A stretch of DNA of 64,000 bases from Candidatus Methanogranum gryphiswaldense (GTDB lineage: Archaea; Thermoplasmatota; Thermoplasmata; Methanomassiliicoccales; Methanomethylophilaceae). Positions 36,109-44,496 of the stretch are shown here, piece after piece. The notes below the pieces were generated by a model. The model worked only from the letters and a program-made list of their open reading frames with translations, was not told the origin of the DNA and did no database searches. The position numbers were made by a program, and so were the translations under genes. The DNA lies in NCBI GenBank assembly GCA_019262145.1, contig CP076745.1, positions 679,093 to 743,092 on the forward strand. The letters are read 5' to 3'. The stretch's first letter is position 1. The number at the start of each line of letters is the position of its first letter.

Positions 36109-36588
36109 TCATTCAACAATCGGTATCCAGATCTCGATGTCGCTTTCTCCATTTTCATCCACGGCCTCACAATAGAATGTCATATCGTATGCTACCTTCT
36201 CATCACGAATGTGACCCGAATCAGGCAATGATTTTTTGTATATATTCTCAAATGTGGATTCAAGAGGGTCTTTGGACCGCGCTTTAAGTGAGAACACTGC
36301 ATATTTGTTTGCCGATAGTTCTAATTTCGTCATATCGGCAGGTATATCGTCGAAGGAGGAGACCTCAACCATGGCATAGCTGTCGAATACCCACGGTTTG
36401 TCCTGTGGTGATCTTTTTGAATAGTCGTTGACACCTACCAGATAGTTGATGTCCGTTCTGTTCTTGATCTTGTCTTTATTCTTGTTGAGTTTATGCCACA
36501 TCCGCGGTATCTTAAAGAATCCGTTTTTGGTGTTTACATAATATCCAATAAGTTTCACTTCTTCTCTATCGACGGTCTTTATTTCCAT
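36109..36588 (-). CDS. GyrI-like effector-binding domain protein
   Basis: The 159-residue single-domain protein has the SOUL/GyrI-like pattern: VKLIGYYVNTKNG at the start, a mid-strand SYAMVEV, DIPADMTKLELSANKYAVF and the terminal acidic strand DIEIWIPIVE, whose conserved Glu binds cations in transcription-activator effector domains. There is no DNA-binding domain, so it may bind or hydrolyse small drug-like molecules by itself. It is convergent with the Cys-rich gene. Confidence 0.65.
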   Translation of the reverse strand: MEIKTVDREEVKLIGYYVNTKNGFFKIPRMWHKLNKNKDKIKNRTDINYLVGVNDYSKRSPQDKPWVFDSYAMVEVSSFDDIPADMTKLELSANKYAVFSLKARSKDPLESTFENIYKKSLPDSGHIRDEKVAYDMTFYCEAVDENGESDIEIWIPIVE

Positions 36589-36742
36589 GGTAGCACCCGT
36601 AACAATGTTATTTGAATTAGGGGCATGGACGATATTTACAATTTTTGTAATATTGTAGTTTCAATCATCATTAAAATGAATTTACACGGGTCTATATTTT
36701 CCAAATATCTAAACACTATAGATCAATATCGCAAGTGATCAT

Positions 36743-37180
36743 ATGAAAATAACACATACTCTGAAAATGAGTGAGTATACCATCGGCTCCCAATCATCTG
36801 AAGATACATACAGGGTACTGCAGAATAGTTACAACATGAACATTCGGCGGATAAATATCATGACCGTATTTTCCGCATTATTATGTTTCGGACTTGCAAT
36901 TTTCCTATTGAGTGAAAGTCAGATGATAGGCGCTCATTGGTGTGTTGGAATTGCATTATTGTTGGCACTCATTTCTTGCATATACGGATTCATTGCGATG
37001 ATACGCACGACAATAATCATACGCTTTGATGGAAGTGGAGATGGAAATGAAAAATGCGATTATAAAGAATTGAATAGAATGATAAATGATAAAAATGATA
37101 AGTTATATGAAAACGTGGCCATTCTTTACATTTTGATAATTGCAATTATCGTGTTCATGTTCTTTTCGATAATATTGTAA
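36743..37180 (+). CDS. three-helix membrane protein of unknown function
   Basis: The 145-residue protein has an N-terminal cytoplasmic part of ~38 residues, two close membrane helices (VFSALLCFGLAIFLL and IALLLALISCIYGFIAMI), a charged loop of ~40 residues and a final helix (ILYILIIAIIVFMFFSIIL). The layout is reminiscent of membrane effectors of nucleotide-signalling defence systems, but no cyclase gene is nearby, so this is not claimed. A perfect hairpin terminator follows. Confidence 0.5.
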   Translation: MKITHTLKMSEYTIGSQSSEDTYRVLQNSYNMNIRRINIMTVFSALLCFGLAIFLLSESQMIGAHWCVGIALLLALISCIYGFIAMIRTTIIIRFDGSGDGNEKCDYKELNRMINDKNDKLYENVAILYILIIAIIVFMFFSIIL

Positions 37181-37219
37181 TCGCAAAATACGATGTAGTT
37201 GTAATTTATTTATAAAAAT

Positions 37220-37252
37220 AGTACGGATTTTTGCGATCCGTACTTTGATTTT
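37220..37252 (+). terminator. hairpin terminator
   Basis: AGTACGGAT (37220-37228) pairs perfectly with ATCCGTACT (37236-37244), followed by TTGATTTTCC. Confidence 0.65.
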
Positions 37253-37538
37253 CCTTCATTAACAAATTCATCATAGGTATGACAAATACTGGAAGGATCA
37301 AGTCGTTCATCATAAACTACACGAAAGAGATGTTCCAACCTTATGAATATCATAATATTTGTAACAGTGAACAAGGATGTGTTCATACATTATCATACTG
37401 TTTCTTAGCAGTATTTTCTGAAGTCTGTTAATTTCTTGTTAGATATTATCGTATGAGCATTAATTCTTATATTATCCATTGTCATCAAAACAAAACAATT
37501 TATGTGAATGATCGAGATTCAATTGAATTCTGAGTATC
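37253..37538. other. intergenic region without clear content
   Basis: With the terminator this is a ~360-base gene-free gap. A 50-codon frame (37279-37431) exists but has no good ribosome site and no recognisable motif. The DedA-like gene on the other strand ends at its right edge. I see no RNA gene or repeat. Confidence 0.4.
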
Positions 37539-38117
37539 TCATGTATTCAAAGCTTTCTTGCGTTTCAAATATGAGGCTATGGCGCTTATCAAGATCACGA
37601 TGATCACAAAACACAGTGTCGCCATCGAGGCTTGGCTGCTTCCCAGATATGTGTAGAATATGTTGCCCACGAATAATAGTAAACCGTATTTTATTACGTA
37701 TCCGACCATGATATAGAAGATGCATTTTTTCAGATCCCATGTTTTTACCGTTGCTATGAAAGCGCCGCAAAACGGGATCATAGGAACGATACGGTTGAGA
37801 AGTAATGCTCTTTCGTCTGCTATGAACAAGAAGTCAACGTACCTGTCCATCAGATTAGATATCCTGTGGGGCATCCTGATCCTTTTGATAACAAAATATA
37901 GAACGAATATACCGGCCAATTCACCAAGCATACAGAAAAAGAACAATTCGAGTCCGAATGTCAAATCTGGTCTTGCAATGAAAGCGCTCACGAATATCAA
38001 TTCAGGTAAGGCAGGGAAGATAAGAGCATCGACGAAGAATATCAGTGATACGCATAACAGCAACTGTCCGTCCCCGACCGGTGCTAGGAATGTAAGTATC
38101 CAGTTACCTATATCCAT
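37539..38117 (-). CDS. DedA/VTT-like membrane protein
   Basis: The 192-residue protein has five or six hydrophobic segments and the SNARE-associated/VTT-like pattern: FPALPELIFVSAF near the start, a central GELAGIFVLYFVIKR, and RIVPMIPFCGAFIA corresponding to the conserved R-x(2,3)-P segment. DedA proteins are lipid scramblases. The N-terminal DedA glutamate context is weak, so it may be a distant member. The gene is alone, behind an AT-rich upstream region. Confidence 0.55.
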   Translation of the reverse strand: MDIGNWILTFLAPVGDGQLLLCVSLIFFVDALIFPALPELIFVSAFIARPDLTFGLELFFFCMLGELAGIFVLYFVIKRIRMPHRISNLMDRYVDFLFIADERALLLNRIVPMIPFCGAFIATVKTWDLKKCIFYIMVGYVIKYGLLLFVGNIFYTYLGSSQASMATLCFVIIVILISAIASYLKRKKALNT

Positions 38118-38233
38118 TTGATATCCTCATGTGTAAGCCTATAATCAAACAAGATATATCAAATCAGACACATATTGAAATTTCTTATTGAATAAGATCA
38201 TATTTTTTCAGAGAGTTGGAATTCTCCTTTTCT

Positions 38234-38395
38234 CTAATAGTATATGCCTATTGCAGCATAGACAACTGCAGACCCTGTGATGAATCCCATCGAAGAGCTT
38301 AAGTTATGATTCATAAAGAACCAGATATATACTGCAATTAATGGGATCCATAATACCAAATACAGTCTTGTTGTGTCTATTTTACTTATTTGCAT
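38234..38395 (-). CDS. 53-residue two-helix membrane protein
   Basis: ATG 38395 has GGAAGT five bases upstream and opens a frame for two membrane helices (LYLVLWIPLIAVYIWFFM and GFITGSAVVYAAIGIYY). It begins 31 bases after the 107-residue membrane protein gene ends, in the same direction, so the two likely form a small operon. No family is recognised. Confidence 0.55.
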   Translation of the reverse strand: MQISKIDTTRLYLVLWIPLIAVYIWFFMNHNLSSSMGFITGSAVVYAAIGIYY

Positions 38396-38425
38396 AGTTA
38401 CTTCCTACTGTGTTTTAAATTCATT

Positions 38426-38749
38426 CTATGCGGTTTTGTCAGCTTTTGCTACTGGTCTCACTTTAAGTAAGAAATACAGGACGAACCATGAGCAAAGACC
38501 TATGACAATGAATGAGGGCTTACTAATCCTTAGGAATCTGCCTAATTCTCCGTCCACTTTACCTGATATGAGATAGAGGAATATACAGATTACAAGGGGT
38601 ATCGCATATTCTAAGACATTAGTTATTTTTAACGAACTAAGCACATCTGGAGAATATTTTCCATACTTCTTTCTGACTACATACATGAGTGCTAGAACCG
38701 ACAAAGCGAATATAGCGAACAAAAATGTACAAAAGAATGTCCAATCCAT
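38426..38749 (-). CDS. 107-residue three-helix membrane protein
   Basis: Three hydrophobic segments (FFCTFLFAIFALSVLALMYVV, LEYAIPLVICIFLYLIS, FIVIGLCSWFVLYFLL) are linked by short basic loops. The gene precedes the 53-residue membrane gene. No motif points to a function; the pair could be a small transporter or a membrane-modulating pair. Confidence 0.5.
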   Translation of the reverse strand: MDWTFFCTFLFAIFALSVLALMYVVRKKYGKYSPDVLSSLKITNVLEYAIPLVICIFLYLISGKVDGELGRFLRISKPSFIVIGLCSWFVLYFLLKVRPVAKADKTA

Positions 38750-39096
38750 TTTATCATCTTAGTTTACCGACCGTTGACACAATATTTGTTCAGATTAGTA
38801 GGTCAAACTGTTCAGGACTTGGATATTATATAGTTTTTCCGTTTTTCTTTGTAGTTATATGCAAACATTTATTTTCTAAATTTTTTCATAATAGCGACCT
38901 GGATCATATTGTCATAAATATTGTTTAATTTCAATGAGATTTTCATTGTATCATTCCCTGTGTCCAAGCATATATTTTGGAAGGACAGATGGTAGGTCAT
39001 AGTGTGAAAGATATCAAAGAAAGATGTAGATTTTATACATAGCTATTTAACGCTATCAAAGCCATATTTAAATGAATGGGATAATGGAGAACGAAA
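38750..39096. other. intergenic region upstream of cooS
   Basis: The ~350-base AT-rich gap carries divergent promoters. CATATTTAAATG near 39062-39073 is the TATA candidate for cooS, with ATAATGGAG as the ribosome site before ATG 39097. No repeat or RNA gene is seen. Confidence 0.45.
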
Positions 39097-41034
39097 ATGG
39101 ATAATGGATTACCAGAGATAATATCGGTTGAGTGCCTCAGAGTTCCGCCAAAAAGTCTGAAACCCGAAGAGATCGATCAGAAAGTTCAGGATAGGACGCT
39201 TGACAAATCAAGTCAGGATGTACTGAGAAAGACCATGAAGGAAGGGACGGACACAGTATGGGATCGTTACGAAAGACAACAGCCTCCATGTAAGTTCTGT
39301 ACTGAAGGCATATCATGCCAACGTTGTTCAATGGGACCTTGCAGACTGATGGGAGGGGACAGGACCAGAGGTGTATGCGGAGCCGATGCGGATACGATGG
39401 TATCACGTAATCTTTTGGATACGATCGCCACAGGGGCCGCAGCCCATTCTGATCACGGTAGAGAGGTCGTGGAGACCCTTTTGAGAGCATCGAGAGGCGA
39501 GGCTCCAGGTTACGGCGTGAAGGATGAAGTGAAGCTCAGAAAACTGGCCGACGAATACGGAATTGAAGCTAACATGTCCGTAGAGAAGACCGGAGAAGCA
39601 CTTGCCCTGGCCATGCTTGAGGAATATGGTACGATCAAGGGTGAGTTGCAGATGATAAAGAGGGCGCCTGAGGCGGACCTCGAACTATGGAAGAAGGAAA
39701 AGATCCTTCCAAGGAGCATCGACCGTGAGATCGTCGAAGCTATGCACAGGATCCACATGGGTGTCGGTGCCGATTACAGGGGATTCCTATCTCAGGGAAT
39801 GAGGGCATCCATGGCCGACGGATGGGGAGGATCCATGGTCGGGACGGAGATATCGGACGTCCTCTTCGGTACACCTCATATAAACAGATCCCAGGTAAAT
39901 CTGGGGGTTTTGAAGCACGATCAGGTCAATATCTCGGTCCATGGACACAATCCAGTACTGTCCGAGATGATAGTCAAGGTATCAGAATTGCCTGAGATGA
40001 CAGAGAGGGCCAAGAAGGTAGGTGCCCAAGGTGTGAATCTGGTTGGCCTATGCTGTACCGGGAACGAGCTTTTGATGCGTCATGGGATCCATCAGGCGGG
40101 GAATCATATGGATCAAGAGCTGGTGATCACCACAGGAGCCTTAGAAGCGATGATCGTCGATTATCAATGCATATTCCCGACGTTGTCCAATACGGCCGCA
40201 TGTTATCACACAAAGTTGTTCTCGACGTCCCCCAAGGCAAGCATATCCGGTAGTTATTACATGGAGATCACGCCTGAGAACGCCTACGAACAGTGCAGGA
40301 AGATCATCATAACGGCGATAGACAATTATCCGAACAGGGTTCCCGGACGTGTACTCATTCCTGACAAGCCTATGGATGCGATGGTCGGATTCTCTGTAGA
40401 AGCGATAAAGGATGCTTTCGGAGGCAGTCTCAAGCCTCTTCTTGATGTCATAATATCAGGTAAGATAAGAGGATGTGCCGCGATAGTAGGGTGCAACAAT
40501 CCGCATATAAAACAGGATTATGGACATGTGACGCTGGCTAGGGAGCTCATAAAGAAGAATATATTGTGCGTGGAGACCGGCTGTTCGTCGATCGCATGCG
40601 CAAAGGCCGGGCTCATGCAGCCCGAGTCCGCTGAACTTGCTGGAAGCGGGCTCAAGGAATTCTGTACATCAGCTGGTATTCCACCGGTCCTTCATATGGG
40701 GTCCTGTGTGGACAATACCCGTGTGTTGAACCTTGTTGCTGAGTTGGCCAGGCTGGCTTCCGTTCGTATCGATCAACTACCGGTCGCAGGAGCGGCCCCG
40801 GAATGGTATTCTCCAAAGGCCGTGGCGATAGGGAGTTATTTCGTCGGCAGCGGTGTGAGTGTTGTGCTCGGTGTGATGCCGCACATAGCAGGCAGTGCCA
40901 AGGTGGTCAAGGCATTGACAGATGACCTTGAAGATTCAATAAATGCGAAGTTCTGGGTTGAACCGAATCCGAAGAACGCAGCAGCATTGATATTCGATCA
41001 TATAGAGACGAAGAGGAAGGCCATCGGGATCTGA
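39097..41034 (+). CDS. cooS: carbon monoxide dehydrogenase, catalytic subunit CooS
   Basis: The 645-residue Ni-Fe-S CO dehydrogenase has the D- and B-cluster cysteines in CKFCTEGISCQRCSMGPCRL (about 66-85) and C-cluster ligands in its later Cys-rich segments (CCTGNELL, GCAAIVGCNN, VETGCSSIACAKAG, MGSCVDNTR). It oxidises CO to CO2 or the reverse. No cooF, cooC or acetyl-CoA synthase gene is next to it, so electron partner and nickel insertion must come from elsewhere. It is a monofunctional bacterial-type enzyme, possibly acquired. A perfect hairpin terminator follows. Confidence 0.9.
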   Translation: MDNGLPEIISVECLRVPPKSLKPEEIDQKVQDRTLDKSSQDVLRKTMKEGTDTVWDRYERQQPPCKFCTEGISCQRCSMGPCRLMGGDRTRGVCGADADTMVSRNLLDTIATGAAAHSDHGREVVETLLRASRGEAPGYGVKDEVKLRKLADEYGIEANMSVEKTGEALALAMLEEYGTIKGELQMIKRAPEADLELWKKEKILPRSIDREIVEAMHRIHMGVGADYRGFLSQGMRASMADGWGGSMVGTEISDVLFGTPHINRSQVNLGVLKHDQVNISVHGHNPVLSEMIVKVSELPEMTERAKKVGAQGVNLVGLCCTGNELLMRHGIHQAGNHMDQELVITTGALEAMIVDYQCIFPTLSNTAACYHTKLFSTSPKASISGSYYMEITPENAYEQCRKIIITAIDNYPNRVPGRVLIPDKPMDAMVGFSVEAIKDAFGGSLKPLLDVIISGKIRGCAAIVGCNNPHIKQDYGHVTLARELIKKNILCVETGCSSIACAKAGLMQPESAELAGSGLKEFCTSAGIPPVLHMGSCVDNTRVLNLVAELARLASVRIDQLPVAGAAPEWYSPKAVAIGSYFVGSGVSVVLGVMPHIAGSAKVVKALTDDLEDSINAKFWVEPNPKNAAALIFDHIETKRKAIGI

Positions 41035-41047
41035 GGACGAATAATTC

Positions 41048-41076
41048 AACGATACGATAGTATCGTTCTTATTTTT
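41048..41076 (+). terminator. terminator after cooS
   Basis: AACGATAC (41048-41055) pairs with GTATCGTT (41060-41067) around a GATA loop, followed by CTTATTTTT. Confidence 0.75.
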
Positions 41077-41440
41077 CCTCAAATCGTTTATTTCGATCTC
41101 TCAGGTTTGCTGGAGGTCTTGTATCATAAGAATTACAGGTCATTCCTAATCTGTAGTTAATTAGTGATAACGTACAATTTTAGGATCATAAGTAATTTAT
41201 GAAGTTCAATTTCAAATGTTACAAAATAAATTGGTATGGTGAATACATAAGAAAAATTAGAGGTCTGGTCAGATAGTCCAAAGGGAACCTTAGAGGGAAT
41301 ATGGTTATCGATATGATGGTCCGTCCTAATTGTATGCGGTCTTTGTTTTTGAATTGCCGACATAGATGAACAACAATATAAAAAAGTTGCAATAAGTTAT
41401 TATGCTCATACCAGCATATTTTAATCTTGAGGGATACAAC
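41077..41440. other. intergenic region upstream of the oleate hydratase gene
   Basis: This ~360-base AT-rich gap holds ACAATATAAAAAAG (41368-41381), a TATA candidate, and GAGGG at 41429-41433 before the start. No further gene, repeat or RNA is evident. Confidence 0.45.
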
Positions 41441-43216
41441 ATGTATTATTCAAGTGGTAATTATGAAGCATTTGCCCGTCCCGTGAAACCGGAGAATGTG
41501 GATGACAAATCTGCATATATCGTCGGTTCCGGATTGGGAGCCCTGTCTGCAGCGTTTTTCCTTATACGCGACGGACAGATGAAGGGAGAACGCATTCACA
41601 TCCTTGAGAAGGACCCCAGACCTGGTGGAGCCTGCGATGGATATCAGTATGAAGACCGTGGATTCGTCATACGCGGCGGACGTGAGATGGAGACCCACTT
41701 CGAATGTATGTGGGATATGTTCCGTTCCGTACCGTCTATCGAGACAAAGGGGGTAAGTGTCCTCGATGAATATTATTGGCTCAACAAGAGGGATCCGTCC
41801 GGTTCCCTCATGCGTGCGACGATCAACCGCGGAGAGGACGCTCATACAGATGGTAAATTCAATATGACCGATAAGGGCACCAAGGAGATACTGGACCTTT
41901 TCTTCACGCCCGATGAGGATCTTTACAACAAACGCATCGACGAGGTTTTCAGCAAAGATGTCCTGGATTCCAATTTCTGGCTGTACTGGCGTACGATGTT
42001 CGCATTCGAGAACTGGCATTCAGCACTCGAGATGAAACTCTACATCAGGCGTTTCATCCACCACGTGGGCGGTATGCCGACCCTCAGTACCTTGCGTTAC
42101 ACCAGGTACAATCAGTATGAATCCCTGATCTTGCCCTTGGTCAAATATCTGGAATCACACGGGGTGACGTTCCAATATAATACAAAGGTAATCAATGTGG
42201 AATTCGATATACACGGGGAAAGGAAACTGGCAAAGCATATCATCTTCTTGAAGGACGGTAAGAAAGATGCAATCAACCTAACGGAGAACGACTTTGTCTT
42301 CGTAACGAATGGCGGTTGTGTCGAGAATTCCACACTTGGAAGTCACAATGAGCCTGCACCGTTCGACAGTGAGATAAAGGAAGGCGGAGGCTGGGACCTT
42401 TGGCGCAAGATAGCAGCACAGGATCCCTCCTTCGGACATCCCGATAAATTCTGTTATGATCCGGAGAAGAGCAGTTGGATGAGTGGGACCATCACAACAC
42501 TCGATGACAAGATACCTCCGTATATTGAAAAGATATGCAAGCGCGACCCGTTCTCCGGAAAGGTGGTCACCGGTGGTATCGTCACTGTCAAAGATTCGAA
42601 TTGGCTCATGAGCTGGACATTCAACCGTCAGCCGCATTTCCGTTCACAGCCCAAGGAACAGCTCGTAGGCTGGATGTACGGATTGTTCACGGACAGACCC
42701 GGGAATTATGTCAAGAAAACGATGCGGGAATGTACTGGTAAAGAGATAGCCATGGAGTGGCTCTATCATATCGGTGTCCCCGAGTCGGAGATCCCCGAGT
42801 TAGCGGAAAAGAGTGTCAACCTTGTTCCTTGCATGATGCCGTACATAACGGCGTTCTTCATGCCCAGGGAGAAGGAGGATCGTCCTCAGGTCGTCCCGCA
42901 GGGTTCTGTCAACTTTGCATTCCTCGGTCAGTTCGCTGAGACCACCCGTGATACCATCTTCACAACAGAATACTCGGTCCGTACCGGTATGGAGGCAGCC
43001 TACACACTGTTGAACATCGACCGCGGGGTCCCAGAGGTATGGGGAAGCATGTACGATATCCGCGATCTGTTGGATTCCACAGTGAAGCTGTCTGATGGCA
43101 GGAAGATAACCGATATGGAACTCAGTTTCAAGGAGAAATTGGTCCTCAAGGGTGTCATGAAGAAGGTAAAAGGCACGGATGTCGAAAAGTTACTGAAGGA
43201 GTACCACGAGATCTGA
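41441..43216 (+). CDS. oleate hydratase (myosin-cross-reactive antigen family)
   Basis: The 591-residue flavoprotein starts with the FAD-binding AYIVGSGLGALSAAFFL and has HILEKDPRPGGACDGY and later GQFAETTRDTIFTTEYSVR, all typical of the MCRA family, which adds water to cis-9 unsaturated fatty acids. The family is widespread in gut bacteria, while archaeal membranes lack such fatty acids, so host-derived or dietary oleate is the likely substrate (detoxification). ATG 41441 is preferred because GAGGG lies upstream and homology begins there. Transfer from gut bacteria is likely. Confidence 0.85.
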   Translation: MYYSSGNYEAFARPVKPENVDDKSAYIVGSGLGALSAAFFLIRDGQMKGERIHILEKDPRPGGACDGYQYEDRGFVIRGGREMETHFECMWDMFRSVPSIETKGVSVLDEYYWLNKRDPSGSLMRATINRGEDAHTDGKFNMTDKGTKEILDLFFTPDEDLYNKRIDEVFSKDVLDSNFWLYWRTMFAFENWHSALEMKLYIRRFIHHVGGMPTLSTLRYTRYNQYESLILPLVKYLESHGVTFQYNTKVINVEFDIHGERKLAKHIIFLKDGKKDAINLTENDFVFVTNGGCVENSTLGSHNEPAPFDSEIKEGGGWDLWRKIAAQDPSFGHPDKFCYDPEKSSWMSGTITTLDDKIPPYIEKICKRDPFSGKVVTGGIVTVKDSNWLMSWTFNRQPHFRSQPKEQLVGWMYGLFTDRPGNYVKKTMRECTGKEIAMEWLYHIGVPESEIPELAEKSVNLVPCMMPYITAFFMPREKEDRPQVVPQGSVNFAFLGQFAETTRDTIFTTEYSVRTGMEAAYTLLNIDRGVPEVWGSMYDIRDLLDSTVKLSDGRKITDMELSFKEKLVLKGVMKKVKGTDVEKLLKEYHEI

Positions 43217-43247
43217 AGGTTTACAACCAAATCTGATACCGATCAAG

Positions 43248-43282
43248 GGGATGAGTCGTATCAGGCTCATCCCTATTTTTAA
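43248..43282 (+). terminator. terminator after the oleate hydratase gene
   Basis: GGGATGAG (43248-43255) pairs with CTCATCCC (43266-43273), followed by TATTTTTAAT. Confidence 0.75.
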
Positions 43283-43393
43283 TATTCTTGACCGCGGCGT
43301 TCGGTCATCGATTTTTCTAACTGTTTCTTTTGGCTGTTGTCAGGGACATTATAAATCAAGATAAGTGAATGCGTAGGGAAGATAAAGGATGGA

Positions 43394-44263
43394 ATGACAA
43401 TGATATTGGATGAAAATTACATTCTTTCTAATGGTGTAAGGATTCCAAAATTGGGTCTGGGCACTTGGTTCATTAATGACAGGAATGCAGCTGAAGCCGT
43501 TCGTCAGGCCGTTGCTGTGGGATATCGTCACATCGACACCGCTGAGATCTATAAGAATGAGGCGGGAGTCGGTGAGGGAGTACGCACATGCGGAGTGCCG
43601 AGAGATAAGATCTTCGTCAACAGCAAAATAACTGCGAAAGTTAAAACCTACGATGAAGCAAGGGAGATGATCGACGGGTCCATTTCAAAAATGGGTCTTG
43701 ATTATCTGGACATGATGATCATTCACAGTCCGCAGCCATGGAGTGAATGGCGTAAAGAAAATAACCGTTACTTTGATGAGAATCTAGAGGTTTGGAAAGC
43801 ACTGGAAGATGCTTACAAAGAGGGTAAACTGAAGGCCATAGGGGTTTCGAATTTCTTGCAGGATGATCTTGAAAACATATTGACGCATTGTGAGGTCAAA
43901 CCAATGGTGAACCAGATCTTGACCCATATCAGCAATACCCCGTTAGACCTTATCGAATTCTGTCAGAAGAATGACATTCTAGTGGAAGCCTATTCACCGA
44001 TAGCTCACGGCAAAGTACTGAATAACAAGAAGATAGCAGCCATAGCTGAAAGATACAATGCCACCGTGGCGCAGCTATGTATACGCTATGTCATCCAATT
44101 GGGTGCGGTCGCCCTTCCAAAAACGGCGAACCCGCTCCATATGAAAGAGAATGCCGATGTGGATTTCATCATTTCTGAATCCGATATGGAAGCACTGAAG
44201 AACTTTGAGAAGATCAAAGGCTATGGTCTGATACGTATCATGCCTGTGTTCAGAGGTAAGTGA
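43394..44263 (+). CDS. aldo/keto reductase
   Basis: The 289-residue TIM-barrel NADPH oxidoreductase has GYRHIDTAEIYKNE with the catalytic Asp and Tyr, the Lys in VNSKITAK, and MMIIHSPQPW with the catalytic His. C-terminal ALPKTANPLHMKEN is the cofactor loop. It resembles 2,5-diketo-gluconate reductase-like enzymes. The substrate cannot be told. It ends 113 bases before the small ORF and the Cas9-like gene and has no obvious link with them. Confidence 0.85.
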   Translation: MTMILDENYILSNGVRIPKLGLGTWFINDRNAAEAVRQAVAVGYRHIDTAEIYKNEAGVGEGVRTCGVPRDKIFVNSKITAKVKTYDEAREMIDGSISKMGLDYLDMMIIHSPQPWSEWRKENNRYFDENLEVWKALEDAYKEGKLKAIGVSNFLQDDLENILTHCEVKPMVNQILTHISNTPLDLIEFCQKNDILVEAYSPIAHGKVLNNKKIAAIAERYNATVAQLCIRYVIQLGAVALPKTANPLHMKENADVDFIISESDMEALKNFEKIKGYGLIRIMPVFRGK

Positions 44264-44333
44264 TCAATGAATGGGGAACAAATCTATCGGTCTTTTTGTA
44301 TCTAACATCATTAAGACAGGGTTTATGACATAG

Positions 44334-44376
44334 TTTTATAGACGCAAGTCCATTACATATTAGGACGGATGCCCTG
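44334..44376 (+). promoter_or_regulatory. promoter and ribosome site of the Cas9-like locus
   Basis: TTTTATAG at 44334-44341 is TATA-like. Transcription would begin near 44362. AGGACGG (44362-44368) lies eight bases before ATG 44377 and can act as a Shine-Dalgarno sequence. The leader is thus very short. Confidence 0.45.
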
Positions 44377-44496
44377 ATGGAAGGTCCGAATGAAATTCCC
44401 CGCGAAGATCTGTGCCTGGCGGTTTCACGCTCGGTATCAGATCGCATGTATTGTAGGAGAGCTCATGAAGATTTCATGCGGGGCGGTCCCGTATGA
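44377..44496 (+). CDS. 39-residue ORF overlapping the Cas9-like gene by ATGA
   Basis: The frame runs from ATG 44377 to TGA 44494-44496. That stop shares ATGA with the start of the Cas9-like gene at 44493. It has a good ribosome site and lies right after the predicted transcript start. The product is MEGPNEIPRED followed by a basic, Cys-containing middle (SDRMYCRRAHED) and FMRGGPV. No family is recognised. It may couple translation of the large gene, or be a remnant of its original N-terminus region in another frame, although no RuvC-I motif is found in any frame here. Confidence 0.45.
   Translation: MEGPNEIPREDLCLAVSRSVSDRMYCRRAHEDFMRGGPV

Noticed and set aside
36743-37180. Pycsar-type membrane effector
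   Set aside because: The helix layout is suggestive, but no nucleotide cyclase gene is nearby and no effector motif was seen.
44264-44492. RuvC-I motif in another frame upstream of the Cas9-like start
   Set aside because: All three frames were read; none contains a DxGTNSxGWA-like segment, and a TGA at 44466-44468 closes the main frame.
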